From Clytia hemisphaerica (taxonomy: Eukaryota > Cnidaria > Hydrozoa > Leptothecata > Clytiidae), in assembly GCA_902728285.1 (NCBI GenBank), contig CACVBU010000274.1:1131132-1195131 (forward strand): a stretch of 64,000 nucleotides of DNA, given 5' to 3'. Each line of letters opens with the position of its first letter. The stretch's first letter is position 1. The position numbers were made by a program, and so were the translations under genes. Below, piece after piece: positions 22,907 through 34,260 of this stretch. A model generated the notes under the pieces. The model had not been told where the DNA came from. It did no database searches and saw only the letters and a program-made list of their open reading frames with translations.

Positions 22907-25900
22907 TTTTTTTGTAAAATAAAAAGGAAATATATAATATTTGGACCAAGAGATATACATTAGAATAAATCTAAATATTATAAGACTAATTTAGTTAAAA
23001 ACGAATAATAAGAGGCAAACAAATCAAGTATCACAAATCCACATCATAAGGATAGTGGCATAACCTTGCGGTCACGCCGGGCGCAAAACAAGGGGTTAAC
23101 GAGAATGCAAAAGTCTGAAAAAATAATCTCAAAATCGACGAATAATAAGAGAGGTTGACTAAAAATTTCTCCTAGTAGATTCATGAATTTCAATCTCATT
23201 CATATCAATGTTCAATTTCCTAACAGTTCTCGATCCACGTAAGCATAGGATAGCTGATCGTAGCAAGCAATATGAGAGCTTAGTTCTCAACCAATTCAAC
23301 ATGATACCAAATTCAATGTCTTTTTTGTCTGAGAGCTTCTTTGCAAGGGTCGTGATGATCATTTCTGTTTCTCTTCCTTGTCCTCCGTACGGAGACATAA
23401 CGAACGGGCTGAACGAACCATGCTCGACTGTGATGATTCGGTTGTTGTACTTCCGCTTTTTCTCTTGTTCGTTCGATCGGAATGTGCTTTGAAGTTTCTG
23501 GTTAAGGTGACTTTTTGCGAACGGATTTGTGATCCTTACGTCAAAGAATGCAAGTTGTCCCCTTTGCCAAAAACTTCTGGCTGACACGTCAAGTCGGGCT
23601 TCATCTGTTTTGTTGGAGCTGTTTGGTAGTGATTCTCCAGTTAGAGATTGTAGGTGAGGTTCGATGGAGACGTCAGTGTGTACTTGTGAAAGGATGTTGG
23701 CCAAGAGGTTTCTCATCTCGTCGTGGCGTTGGTGGATGAAACCTCCTTTCGGACACGAAAGGGCATGGTCGACATCGAATCGAAGGCCACATGCACAATT
23801 GATCGGAAGGTATTTCGGTGTCCATCTGTACCTCAAGCAAAGGACATCAACAAATTCTCTTTTGTTCAGACAGAAGCCTTCACTTTCAATCGGTATGATC
23901 GTCAACCAGCTTGAAGCACCTTTGCAAGAAGCGAGTTCGTTTGCTTTTCGCTGCTCAACGCTCATCCTCTCCCTAAGTACATTCAACGTATCGTTTTCTC
24001 GATCTTCCTTCGACTTGGTGATTTCTCTCTTGACTTTAGCGTCGTCAGGTATGTCGACGTTGCTTGCGTTTTGGTGCTTTATTCGGCTGGACAGGTTGGA
24101 AGTTACTTTCTGTGAGCTGGAGAATTCTGTTATTGACCACGTGGTAAAGATAGGGATTGAAAGACCGCCTTTTCTTGGTGGGAGTGATAGTAAAAGGCGC
24201 TCATCGGCGGAGCAATGGTGACCATCGGTGAGGATAAGGTCGAAAGGTGCAAGGTATTGGTGCATATCAGGGATTGTTCGGATGTGGTATGTGAGTTTGT
24301 GCTTGAAGCCAGCGATGAAAGCTACGTAGGCGGATTGCGGTTCGGACTTGGCAATATCACACAGTACTTTTAGCTGAGAGCACCACTGTTGGACAAGCCC
24401 GTTCACGTATTCATCTTTTCCTTCTGTTCTTCCAATGAAGCCACCAAGGTATTTTCGTCCAGAGGTTGTCAGTTTGATGTCGGTACCTTCAAAAGTTTCA
24501 CGGGCCTTCTCAAGCTTGCTTTCTTTGACGATGAGCCACGATTTCGAAGGCTCCGGGTAGTAGCCAAAGGATGGACCAAGAGAAACGACTTTTTCCCACC
24601 AATCTCGGACGCGATCGAGTTTACCTGCACCACCCAAATCGTCAGCAAAGGCTACCTGCTGCACCGACTCGTTGTTGTTGATAGCATCCATAAGTGGTAA
24701 TATACCAATGGCGTACGATGGCATTGACATTGGGTCGCCTTGCGTGGTTCCTTCAGTTGATGAGATTTCTAGTCCTCCCTGTACAAATAAGCGCGAAGGA
24801 ACTTTGTAACAGTTCGAAACATATGTTGCCAAGACGGGACAAAGATACGGTATATTGTGAAGAAGGACCTTTCGATTGATTGAATTGAATGCATTCCTGG
24901 CGTCAACAAGAAGAAGAGCATCGGTCTCTTCTTCTTCGAAGATCTCCCTCATGGCGTGTACTGCTGCTTCACATCCTGATTTCTGTCCAGCACACAGCTG
25001 CAGATCACCAGAGCTTTCGAGGATGTTTGGTTTGATGACAGAAATGACCGCTTTGCCCACTATTCGACGAAGTACTTCACCAATACCAATCGGTCTTACT
25101 CCTGGAGACTTGTCGAGAGGGATTAAACGACAAGATGTGTATGCTTCGAGACTTGACGAGGTACCGTCTGTTTCAATATTCTCTCTGCAAAGTTTTTTTG
25201 CGAATACCACCAACGTTTTTTGCAGATCTGAACCAAATTTGCCAAAGTTCTTTGAAACCAGCATCCTTCTCCAAGCATCAGAGTCTAAACCAGATGGTCC
25301 GCTAGATCCTTTGGTTCGAATGGCAGATTTCACGATGGTAGATTCGTCTATACTTTCGAACATCACCGGGTCGACAAAAGGCTTTGGACCATGGATCAAA
25401 ACGGATTCGTCTGCTTCTTGTGCTTCTGGGTGTTTTGATTTCAAGCTGTCGATTACATCTTTCGATAGGTTAAGCACACCACCTCCTTCTTGTTTATCGA
25501 GCATTTTCAGAGCAGCGTTGATTTTGCCCATGAAAACGAGTTTTGCGAATGTCTTTGAAAATTGTGCGTCACGTTGTTTGCTGGGAAACATCTTGAGAGC
25601 TTTTTGGATCGTTCGTGACTCTCTCATTAGTGCGTCAAAATCACCCTCGTCCCATAACCGAAATCTTCTTTCCAGACATAAACTGTGTTGCTTAGCGGTT
25701 GATTTGTAGCTGGGTTTCTGGAGAAGCAGTGCGGGCATGACCATTACGATGGTGAGGGCAATATTCTTGTACGACTCGGAATCATCGACCCATCGCTGCA
25801 GCCATTTGGTTGTTTCGCCGACAAACCTCTTTCCATTTGCACCACTCGTGACGAGAAAGATGTTTCGTCTCCAAAGCACGATTTCACTATACATGGCTCG

Positions 25901-26836
25901 GAATATTTGATAGATGTCTTCCTTGGCGTGGTTTCCCCATATATGGTTTATTTGAGGTTGTGGGTGTGGCACGGGATTCGCATGAGGTTGTGACGTCACT
26001 TTCTTCACGGTTGAATTTTGCATTGCAGGAGATTCTTCTCGATTCTTTCGTGCATGGGCATTTTCATGATTTGCTCGACCAGTTTTGGAAGAAAAGCTTC
26101 TTGTGCAATGTCGACATTGAAACCCCTTTTCTTGTACTGATTGCGAATCAGGAATAGCGACTTTCAGCTCATTTGTTGGAGTTCCCCTTATCTGCTGTTT
26201 GTATGGTTTTAGATGAAGAAATGATTCTCCCTTCTTGATCGTGTTGAAGGTGAACATTGGTTTACTCGATTTCGTGTAAGTAAAGTCAAATTTTCTTCTT
26301 CAGGAGAGTTGGAAATTCTTAACTCATCTTTTGCGCATCCATCTGCCATGATCTCGTTGGCAGTGGGGGGCTTTTAAAAGGTCAATAAGGTGTAACCTAG
26401 ACTCTTCACTCGTTCGGCGAGACGCGTCTACCTCCTGGCTGCAGAGGATTTTTCTTCTGGCTATATATTCGAGCCAATCAGTCTATTTCAACTGATCTTC
26501 TGCACCCTTGACTACAGGCGTCTTTTCTTCGAGGCACTTGTTCGCCCTCACGCTCCGGCTACCTTGACTGCAGTAGTCTTTTCTTCGGGATTTTTCGACC
26601 CTGTCTAGCACCTCGACCTTCTTGACAGAAAAATTTCTTGTATAGCAAATTACTTTTGATACGGCGTTGACTTGGATGGAACACGATACTTTTAAATAGA
26701 TCTTCTTTCCGTTAGTCCAGAAGTAACACCACCTACCTTCGTAGATTTCTGTTTACCGGATTCTGATCTTCTTCGCTGCGTGACCTTCCGCCATCTTTAA
26801 CCGTTGCTATTTTTTTTTTTTTTTTTTTTTTTTTCC
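22907..26836 (-). mobile_element. Complete RLE-type non-LTR retrotransposon
   Basis: The element is bounded by a 13-bp target duplication, ACTGTCTGGAAAT, at 22894-22906 and 26837-26849. On the minus strand it has a 5' UTR of about 550 nt preceded by an A-run (25 T on the plus strand, 26810-26834), one ORF (26257-23159), a short 3' UTR and a terminal A-run (T at 22907-22913). Poly-A tail plus target duplication are the marks of target-primed reverse transcription. At about 3.9 kb it appears full length. Confidence 0.85.
23159..26257 (-). CDS. Retrotransposon polyprotein: zinc finger, RT, restriction-like endonuclease
   Basis: An intact 1032-residue ORF. Residues 48-68 form a C2H2 zinc finger (C48, C51, H64, H68), expected to bind DNA. 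The reverse transcriptase follows: motif A around D452 (LLLVDARNAFNS), motif B GTTQGDPMSM at 503-512, and catalytic FADD at 537-540. The C-terminal part has a CCHC knuckle at 821-835 (CACGLRFDVDHALSC) and a PD-(D/E)xK-like nuclease with D890 (ARLD) and D906 (FFDVRI). This order, zinc finger then RT then CCHC and RLE, is that of R2-like elements, and the 'GPSFGYYPEPSKSWLIVK' type is familiar from RLE elements of cnidarians and sponges. All catalytic motifs are intact, so it may be active. The exact clade is not assigned. Confidence 0.93.
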   Translation of the reverse strand: MFTFNTIKKGESFLHLKPYKQQIRGTPTNELKVAIPDSQSVQEKGFQCRHCTRSFSSKTGRANHENAHARKNREESPAMQNSTVKKVTSQPHANPVPHPQPQINHIWGNHAKEDIYQIFRAMYSEIVLWRRNIFLVTSGANGKRFVGETTKWLQRWVDDSESYKNIALTIVMVMPALLLQKPSYKSTAKQHSLCLERRFRLWDEGDFDALMRESRTIQKALKMFPSKQRDAQFSKTFAKLVFMGKINAALKMLDKQEGGGVLNLSKDVIDSLKSKHPEAQEADESVLIHGPKPFVDPVMFESIDESTIVKSAIRTKGSSGPSGLDSDAWRRMLVSKNFGKFGSDLQKTLVVFAKKLCRENIETDGTSSSLEAYTSCRLIPLDKSPGVRPIGIGEVLRRIVGKAVISVIKPNILESSGDLQLCAGQKSGCEAAVHAMREIFEEEETDALLLVDARNAFNSINRKVLLHNIPYLCPVLATYVSNCYKVPSRLFVQGGLEISSTEGTTQGDPMSMPSYAIGILPLMDAINNNESVQQVAFADDLGGAGKLDRVRDWWEKVVSLGPSFGYYPEPSKSWLIVKESKLEKARETFEGTDIKLTTSGRKYLGGFIGRTEGKDEYVNGLVQQWCSQLKVLCDIAKSEPQSAYVAFIAGFKHKLTYHIRTIPDMHQYLAPFDLILTDGHHCSADERLLLSLPPRKGGLSIPIFTTWSITEFSSSQKVTSNLSSRIKHQNASNVDIPDDAKVKREITKSKEDRENDTLNVLRERMSVEQRKANELASCKGASSWLTIIPIESEGFCLNKREFVDVLCLRYRWTPKYLPINCACGLRFDVDHALSCPKGGFIHQRHDEMRNLLANILSQVHTDVSIEPHLQSLTGESLPNSSNKTDEARLDVSARSFWQRGQLAFFDVRITNPFAKSHLNQKLQSTFRSNEQEKKRKYNNRIITVEHGSFSPFVMSPYGGQGRETEMIITTLAKKLSDKKDIEFGIMLNWLRTKLSYCLLRSAILCLRGSRTVRKLNIDMNEIEIHESTRRNF

Positions 26837-26849
26837 ACTGTCTGGAAAT

Positions 26850-28390
26850 CGGTGCAAGTCCATCGAGCTAGGAAGGCGGAGTTACGTTACCACTGCCCAG
26901 ACTGCAGAGTCAACAAAAACAAAACCAACCACTGAGCTTATCAGTGAACCTAACTCAAAATTTCAGGAGAAGAGGAGAATAAAGCTCACAAGGTAAAAAA
27001 AATCATTCAGGGGTTTTGCTTTGTTTTCGATAGGCTGGCAAAAGAAAATTGGGCATATGCAGGCAGTCTAAGCTTAAACTCCTATATCGGGATTAGAGAC
27101 AAAGCTATACCAACTTCTTTTCTCTCTCTTCAGACACCAACTACGAACGAACAACAAAATCGCTCCACGAGTTGATTGAAAACGCTACGGAAAATGAGAT
27201 GATTGAAGTCAATCACTGTTTCGTCTCAAGAGACCATCGAGTTTATGACGTAATCTCTGTGAACGACAAATGTTCGCCGGTTATTGAGAAGTCGTCCTTG
27301 TCGACACATCGACACACCAATCAAGATGTAGATAGATGCTTAATACCGTAGTTTGTCTTTATCAATTTGTGCTTGTGTGAAATCGTTGTGGTGGATTTTT
27401 ATTTACATCGTGGATTGGTTGATTTTTGATAATTGATTGCAGATTTTCTTATAGTGTAGTCAGAAAATAGATTCTTTTGTCCTGATCGATTATTTTATTC
27501 ATGATAGTTTTGGAGCACAACTTTCTCATTGTTTAAAAAACGAGGATCATTTGGGCAAATGGCAGTCAGTGCAAATACCCCCATTTAAAGCATGTTAGAA
27601 GTTCACAATAACGACTTTCTTTTTACTACAAACGAATGAGAGCAAGTCATTAAAACTAAAAGTCAGCGCTCCGTGATTGTGACGTAAGTTTTGTAATAGA
27701 TAAACATCTTCCTCGTAAAAAGTGTCGTATTGAAATACCTTTGAGAATACTAAATCGACTAAATGCATTTGAGTGCAATCTTAAATGAATAAGTAGCGAA
27801 AAGGCGTTTTTTAAGGACAGGCACCATCCCGTTGTTTCACCCCTGCAGCACCTCAGCTGACATAAACATAAACAGCCAAAACGTTCATGTAACGTTCGAT
27901 TGTAAAGTTAGATATACGGTGTAAAAGCGTTACTTCTTAGTTGCGATATATTGTGGGGAAATAAAGCCGGGTTCAGATGAGTTGATTTCAAAGATTTTGA
28001 TTAATTTTAGCGAGAATTAATTTTGGCCTAAAATTTAGCCGAATTGAATTTGCTTCCGGGTTGAATTTGAACTTTGGGATTTTGGGATACCTCAATCTTT
28101 TTCTAATTTTTTTTTCCTATAATGTATTTGTTTCAGATTGATTGGACATGAGCACGTCGTCTTTATCGGGGGTAAGAGTCATATCTTCTTTCAAATTCAA
28201 TTAGTTTCGTGATGAAGAGGAAATTACATGAATACGAGATCCGGACGAAATTTCACTATACTTTGAGACTGTCAAAGTTATACTGCCATCAAAACGAGAA
28301 ACATGTTTAATCCCCATTCAATTTTATACCTCACCCTGTGGCCTATTCGCTATACGTCATAGTTTTTTTTCTTCTACGATATATGTACTT
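26850..28390. other. Region right of the retrotransposon; possible exon remains
   Basis: Open plus-strand frames at about 26838-26992 (ending at a possible GT donor) and 27134-27351 might be exons of a host gene, but no phase-consistent join was found. An end-like motif (GCAGTCTAAGCTTAAACTCC at about 27063) reappears in reverse near 34708. The rest is AT-rich with no gene. Confidence 0.3.
27134..27351 (+). CDS. Candidate terminal exon, unknown protein
   Basis: Directly after a pyrimidine-rich CTCTTCAG acceptor-like site, a frame of about 72 codons runs to TAG at 27349. It is charged and not low-complexity ('HELIENATENEMIEVNH', 'SRDHRVYDVISVNDK'), which looks more like real coding sequence than its surroundings. 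No family is recognised, and the preceding exon is missing or was split by the retrotransposon. Chance remains possible. Confidence 0.25.
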
Positions 28391-28394
28391 TTGA

Positions 28395-28536
28395 GCACCC
28401 TGTCTCACAGCCCTCGGTGGAAGTGGGGATTCGGGACAAATTTCTATCGAAATCCCAATAGGGGATATAAATCTATTAAATTTCAAATGAAGATTAAATT
28501 TTCCAGTGGGGCTGTACTGTGATGAGCACGGGGTGC
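28395..28536. mobile_element. Short copy of the CACCC...TCTCACAG element family
   Basis: Ends GCACCCTGTCTCACAGCCC and the matching CTGTACTGTGATGAGCACGG form imperfect inverted repeats. It is a shortened relative of 4724-5027. Confidence 0.55.
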
Positions 28537-29239
28537 TTTTAGAGGGACTCTATATATTGTATTTATCTCTATCTAGAAATCTGGTCCGGCGCTATAAGAA
28601 AAACGAAAAGAAGACAAAGATATTTCTAATTGTAAAATGATCCATGGCTTTTATATTTTTTAGCCAGATAAACTTTTATTCTTTTAGCATTTTTACCTTA
28701 CGTACACTTTCGATAAATTACAATTAGGTAACACTACCATCAATTTTTACTTCATAGCTTGACGATAATATTTGTCTGTCACGGACGGTTCATTGGGCCC
28801 TTCATCTTTAAGTCAAGCAATATTCTGAAAAAAAATGGAACGTTGTTATACATGTTTCATTTGTGCGAGGGGAACGTCCCTGTCTCAAAAAGTCCGAGTC
28901 GTTTATTAGCCCGTTAGGAAAGGGACATAAAAGAACATAAAGGTCTGTTTTTAGTGGATTTAGATTTTACGATAATTAGTCTAAAAAGGCTCTTATTCTA
29001 AATATACCCCTGTCTCAGTGCCACATAAAAGCTACCAGTCTTGGAGTAAAAGTAATGAAATTATAGCACAGAGAATGATAGTTACTTTTTAACAGGCTGA
29101 CAACGTCAAGTACAAAAGACACAAATAACCTTGACACAAATTTTGCGCCCTTCTTGTCTACGCTTCTGGGGGGGGGGGGTGAAAAATGAAAGGTCATCGC
29201 CAATGAATATTCATTGCTTATCCATTAGTACTTTTCTTT

Positions 29240-29490
29240 CTCACAGACCCGGTGGGATTTTTTCAAACAGCTGGGGTAAAAATGACGGACTAAACCCCGA
29301 TGTTGATCAAAATTCTTATTGTCTTCAAGCCAGGAAATTTGGCGGGGATAAAGAAAGCACAATATTTTGCAGCGAGGAATCACTTCTCTGGTTAATTTCA
29401 GTGGGGACACGAGTAAAATGTTTTACTGGGACAACATTTTGGCAAATTTTTCAAGTTGGAAAAGGGGTCCCAATGGGTCTATGAGTAGGG
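29240..29490. mobile_element. Reverse-oriented copy of the TCTCACAGACCC element family
   Basis: Begins TTCTCACAGACCCGGTGGG and ends near CCCAATGGGTCTATGAG. Its interior is the reverse complement of the interior of 40894-41148, including the block that reads CGCTGCAAAATATTGTGCT there. Open frames across it are incidental. Confidence 0.65.
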
Positions 29491-29699
29491 AGTATGTCCT
29501 TATGTCTGATCTTAGATACGCTCATACGGACAATCCACCCCACCGGGCAATCAATTTAAACACTTTTCATATCTTTTTATCATCTGCTGGCTCTTTTTGG
29601 CCAACTGAAAATATATTTCAGTTTGTTTTAGTCTCCATAACTCGAATACCTTATCGGCCCTTTTTACACCGGTCCTTTACTGACGTTATTTTTGGGCTC

Positions 29700-30200
29700 G
29701 TGATGTAATAAAGGCCGGCGTTAAAAAACCAGCGTTAAAAAGGCAAAGATTTTGGAATTTCAACCTAAAACCGGCGTTAATTTGTATTATTATTTCTTAA
29801 TTTAAAGGATTTTAGGTATGATTCGAAGAAATTTTCCATTTGTTTTAATCCATATTTAAAACTTCAGTGAAATATTTAATATATTTGAAAATCAGTGATT
29901 TTCGATGGAATTTTCGACAGGTTCACTAATGTAAATTTTGTAGTCATTGTTGGCTAATTTGAAGCACAAGTAGCCATTTTTACAAATTTTGGCGTTATTA
30001 ACGGCCCTAATTGGCGTACGCCCAAAATTAGGCTGTGGTGTAATAAGTGCCGACGTAAAAGGAATTGCTAGATTCAATCTCTTTACCGGTCCAGGACAAT
30101 TTTGTTCAGTCACCTTTGTGAAGTTTTTTTACGCACTCGATGTAAATTATGTATGAGAGAGAGGATATGCCAATAACTTCAGAGGTTAGAGAAAAGGCGA
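29700..30200. other. Gene-free stretch
   Basis: Contains short phrases such as AAAGGCCGGCGTTAAAAA and GTAATAAGTGCCGACGTAAAA in loose repetition, perhaps remains of another inverted-repeat element. No gene seen. Confidence 0.3.
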
Positions 30201-30210
30201 AATATTATAC

Positions 30211-30466
30211 ACTCCTGTGCCACAGACCCGGTTGGACCTCAGCCCAACTGGAAAATTCGTCCAAAATTTCGTTCCCAGTGGAAAAAATACCTCAATTCAG
30301 CCCAACTGGGAAATCAAATTTTATCTCATCCCCATTCGAAATTCATCCCAATCCAAATGCATTTTTTACGCTTGAAACAATATAATTTCTTTCCCCATTG
30401 AGATTTCCATAGAAATATTTGTCTTCGCTGTGGTAAAAAGTTCCACCGGGGCTGTGAGACAGGGGT
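30211..30466. mobile_element. Copy of the CCACAGACCC element family
   Basis: Left ACTCCTGTGCCACAGACCCG and right CGGGGCTGTGAGACAGGGGT are imperfect inverted repeats. The interior has the CCCAACTGGAAAA-like and CATCCCAAT-like blocks of the family. Confidence 0.6.
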
Positions 30467-31029
30467 ATTATGATACATCAAAACGGTTAAAATTCTTAAA
30501 TATGTTGTACCGTTATCACAAATTTTATCCGAGACCTATGATACATTAGGCCATTTTGGGCCACCATACAAAAAAGGGTTAAAAATTCGTACCAGATTCA
30601 GTTCCCATTTTTTGTAGCAGAACTTTATTCTTCTTGCAAACACGATAGACAACGATGAGATAACGAAAGTGACGTTAAGACAATCGTTTCCCACATTTTT
30701 AACATTTTTGTAAATATTCAACAGAGAAGAGAAAAAACCATAAACATTGTGAAAAGATAGGCCTATCCACACTATACCTACTGCATCAGTAACTTGTTGA
30801 CGTTACATTTGTCGTTATGTTTGCCGACAGTTTGATTTTGGCTAAATTAGTTTTTATTAATTACTGCATGCATGCGACACGTGTATATAATTACACATTC
30901 CAATCGAAAAATCACTCATCCACATCCCCTTCTCGCATGTGTCAGCTGAGCACTCAAGTCTTTCTAGTATTTCTGTCGCTGCTGTAGAAATAAACAAAGC
31001 AGAATATCTTGAATTATAAATAAAAGTGC

Positions 31030-31230
31030 AAAAAAATGAAACATACAAAAGTTGTGTTTTCTTATTTCCTTTTCGATAAAGTGGTTTAAAATTTGTTTCT
31101 ATGTTTGGAATTTTGCACAAACCACCGTAACTATGGGCGAGCACTTCGTTGCTAAGATGTTTGCTTGAAATCGAAACTGAAACTTCTGAAAATCGGCCCG
31201 CACTCGAAATCCCGTAATCTTGATATACGA
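31030..31230. repeat. Left arm of a long inverted repeat (partner 34020-34260)
   Basis: The reverse complement of this segment matches 34020-34260 block by block: TCGTATATCAAGATTACGGG, the AGCAACG...GTGCTCGCCCATAGTTACGG block and GTGCAAAAAAA. The arms flank the nested TTA-type elements between them. Confidence 0.65.
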
Positions 31231-31730
31231 GTTTAAGTCTATACTGGCAGGCTTGGGCGGCTGGCAAATTCTTTAGCCCAGACGGTATCAATCGAAAGTT
31301 TGATTGTGATCAAAGTAATCGATAATGATCGATTATAATCAAAGGTGAAGTGACCACCAGTTAGCTTGGTAAAATCTGTGTGTTTTCATTTCAAGAAATT
31401 GCGCAAGTCATCATTGATCACACAAGAAATCAACAAAAGAAACCAATAAAACAGTTAGGGAAGTCCTTCAATTGAGCGGGTTTCGTGCAGTTTTCCTGTT
31501 GCCTGTAATGAAAACTCCTGGATTGGCGAACATATGAAGAAATAGAAGAAAAACTTAAAATTCTTGCTTTCGTTTGAGAACTAAAGATAAGAAAAAATTC
31601 GTCCCTTAGCATCAAGGATTGAAACAAATAAAGTTAAATGACTACCGTCAACTGCTCTAACTTGGGACTATCTGATAAATCATGGGACGGCAATTTTCAC
31701 CGAACCTCCAAAGTCATTTGATTTGAGTTA

Positions 31731-33358
31731 GGGCTCACTCACAAATTGATTTTAGGTTAGGCGGCAATCACAAATATCTTCATTTCGCGTCCTCGTTCAG
31801 TTAGGGAAACCATCCAGGATCCTGCCATTCTATAAGCCAGCAAAAACTAAATGACACTTGTAAACTTAAGTTTCTTACCATTTCCCATCAAAAACAACCA
31901 AAAACATTGCTTCTTCCCAAAACCGGAGACCAAAACAAATTATCTTCCAAGATTATGGCGCCCTTTTGGATCTATTGTTAAGGCCATCTAAAATGGTGGA
32001 AAGAGTTGCGGAAAGACAGAGGCGCCCGCTGCTTCAAGGGTGGTAACGCTAAAACGCCCAATATGATCTTCCAACAGAAGGCGAGTTAGTTGTCGCGCGA
32101 GTTACGTCACGCACTCCACCGCAGCGCACAACGAACGGTGTTTCAATGAATATCAATAATTATAAGAATATCTTTATGTGCTTACCTTCAGTAAACTTTG
32201 AGTGCTTCATTGAAAATGAAGAAGGTAAAAAGATAAAAAATGCGCTGGATAATTTTCATTATAACAGTTTGGTCAATCATTGCTGAAAGTTTGAAAAATT
32301 TTTATCAACGCGAAAAAAAATTTCAGCCAATAAAAGCACAGTGTGCCTATACTTACTTTGTTTTTTACATCGTCTAGGCTAAAAAAAGTGAGAAAAGACT
32401 CGAACGCCATTTTTTAATGAGTGTTGTTATGATTTTTTTGATTGCGGTCGCGTACAGAAACTCACCAAATGTTCCTAACTGTCGTTGGGTCTAAAAAGGG
32501 AGTCGGTCGGTCGGTCGGTCGTAAAAAAATTTTTGGGTTTCCATTTTCCCCTCCATTTTTAGAGTGCATTCTAGGAGGAAACTGCCAGCCAGCCAGCAGC
32601 CAAAACAACCACATGTAATGAATGGTTTAAAATTATGACCTTTGAACACACTGTGACCTCCAACCCAAAATGGCGCATGTAATGATAATCAAAGTCAAAA
32701 TGCTGCGAATGCGCTAGGAATCGCTCGCAAAAAATCTGCAATAATAAAATTTTTGAACGAAGGAAAAAAAGGTCATTGACAGAAAAAGTCCGACAAATTT
32801 ACCGACTCACCGACTCCATTCTACTCAATTTTCGAGAATCGGTGGGGTGGGGCGACGCGAAACGAAGATATTTGTGATTGCCGCCTTAGAAGAACGTCAA
32901 TTGACGTATATGGGTGGGTGGGTTAAAGGTTGTTGACGTTTTTCAGAAACATCGATTTTTCATTCCATGCTAAATATTACTTCTCGCCATGTTTCTGTTT
33001 GATCGCTTCGTTTGTTTTGAAAACCAAAACAAACGGCCCGATGTTTATGTCTTTTCTTTGTTTGACAGCCCGAACAGCCCTTGAATTTTTGCAGATGGCC
33101 GTTCTTTCTGTCGCTACATACTACGGAGATAATTAATTTTTTTTTTTTCTTTTTTTTTTGGGTACTGTAGCTAGGACTATATTATGATAATTATTTTAAC
33201 TAAACACAAAATAAGTTATATACAATTAAATTTTCATGGGTTGTTTTTTCTATTTATACTTTTTATATATTGCACTATATCAAAAATGAAAATGGAACAC
33301 TAAAAGATGCACTAAAGAGACACTAGCCAGCTAAGACAAAAAAAACTGAAAAGTGGGC

Positions 33359-33389
<31 letters not shown>

Positions 33390-33851
33390 AAAAACCTCAA
33401 AAGACCAGAACGACAAGAAACGGAAAAGACTCGAAAGATAAAAAGTAAAATCATAATCTATAAAATGTTTTCTGGGGTGAATATTTTTCCCCGTGATCCA
33501 CGTAAACACCTTACGGTTGAACGTAAAAGTGAAAAACAAATCAGTGTTCTCAATTTATTCGTCACGACTGAGGACTGAGGAACCTTTCGCTTGTCGGCCA
33601 ACAACTCGGATAGTGGTTGATAAAAACGAATAATAATAATAGATAGTTAATTACGGGAATTTTGTGAACAAGTATAAACTATGCGAGCCGTAATGAAAAT
33701 CAAGATGGCTGACGAAACAGCGATGAAGGTAGTTTTTATCGATTTTCGGGGATATCAAGGTGTTTGACGTTTTTGGGTGTGGGTCGGTGGGTCAGCTTTT
33801 AAAACGTCAATTGACGTTCTTCTAACCTAAAATCGATTTGTGAGTGACCCC
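31731..33851. mobile_element. Outer PIF/Harbinger-like non-autonomous element, TTA duplication
   Basis: Inverted ends begin GGGCTCACTCACAAAT (left) and, on the reverse strand, GGGGTCACTCACAAATC (right). They continue as CGATTTTAGGTTAGAAGAAC, interrupted on the left by the inner element. TTA flanks both sides (31728-31730, 33852-33854). A related uninterrupted host sequence at about 51488-51597 shows the empty site with one TTA. No transposase; a T-run (33135-33159) and A-run (33369-33394) lie inside. Confidence 0.78.
31760..32885. mobile_element. Inner PIF/Harbinger-like element inserted in the outer element's end
   Basis: Inverted ends GGCGGCAATCACAAATATCT and their reverse complement (AGATATTTGTGATTGCCGCC), flanked by TTA at 31757-31759 and 32886-32888. 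The opposite end of the outer element (33807-33850, reverse strand) reads straight through this point as GGTTAGAAG, a ready-made empty site. Contains (GGTC)n at about 32502-32520. No coding capacity. Confidence 0.85.
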
Positions 33852-34019
33852 TTAATGAACGGCGTATTAAACCGAGTAGGCTTTTAAATCGTAATATGAA
33901 AAAAATCCATAGTGGAGACACACGCCTTGGCACGCGAATGACTGGAACAAAGAAGATCAAATTATTAGTGGCAAAGCGATGGAGCGTTTGACGTCACTCG
34001 CTTCAAATAAACATTCGTA

Positions 34020-34260
34020 TATATAAAACTCGTATATCAAGATTACGGGATTTCGAGTACGGACCAATTTTACTTTCGTTTTCAGTGGTTTCATTTTCGA
34101 TTTCAAGCCAACATCTTAGCAACGGGGTGCTCGCCCATAGTTACGGGGGTTTGTGCAAAAAAACAAACATAGAAAATTTTCCAAATCCCCCATTTCAATT
34201 AAAACAATAAAAAATTAAACTTTTCTATGCTTCTCTTTTTTGCACCAATTCTTCAAAATA
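34020..34260. repeat. Right arm of the long inverted repeat
   Basis: Reverse-complement partner of 31030-31230. Divergence between arms is moderate, with small indels. Confidence 0.65.

Noticed and set aside
24876..25709. 277-codon plus-strand frame
   Set aside because: Antisense shadow of the retrotransposon ORF, which has catalytic motifs on the other strand.
32502..32520. GTCG direct repeats as a possible CRISPR-like array
   Set aside because: A simple 4-bp microsatellite inside a MITE in eukaryotic DNA; no spacers.
33369..33394. A-run as a retrotransposon tail
   Set aside because: No adjacent coding remnant or target duplication; it lies inside the outer TTA-type element.
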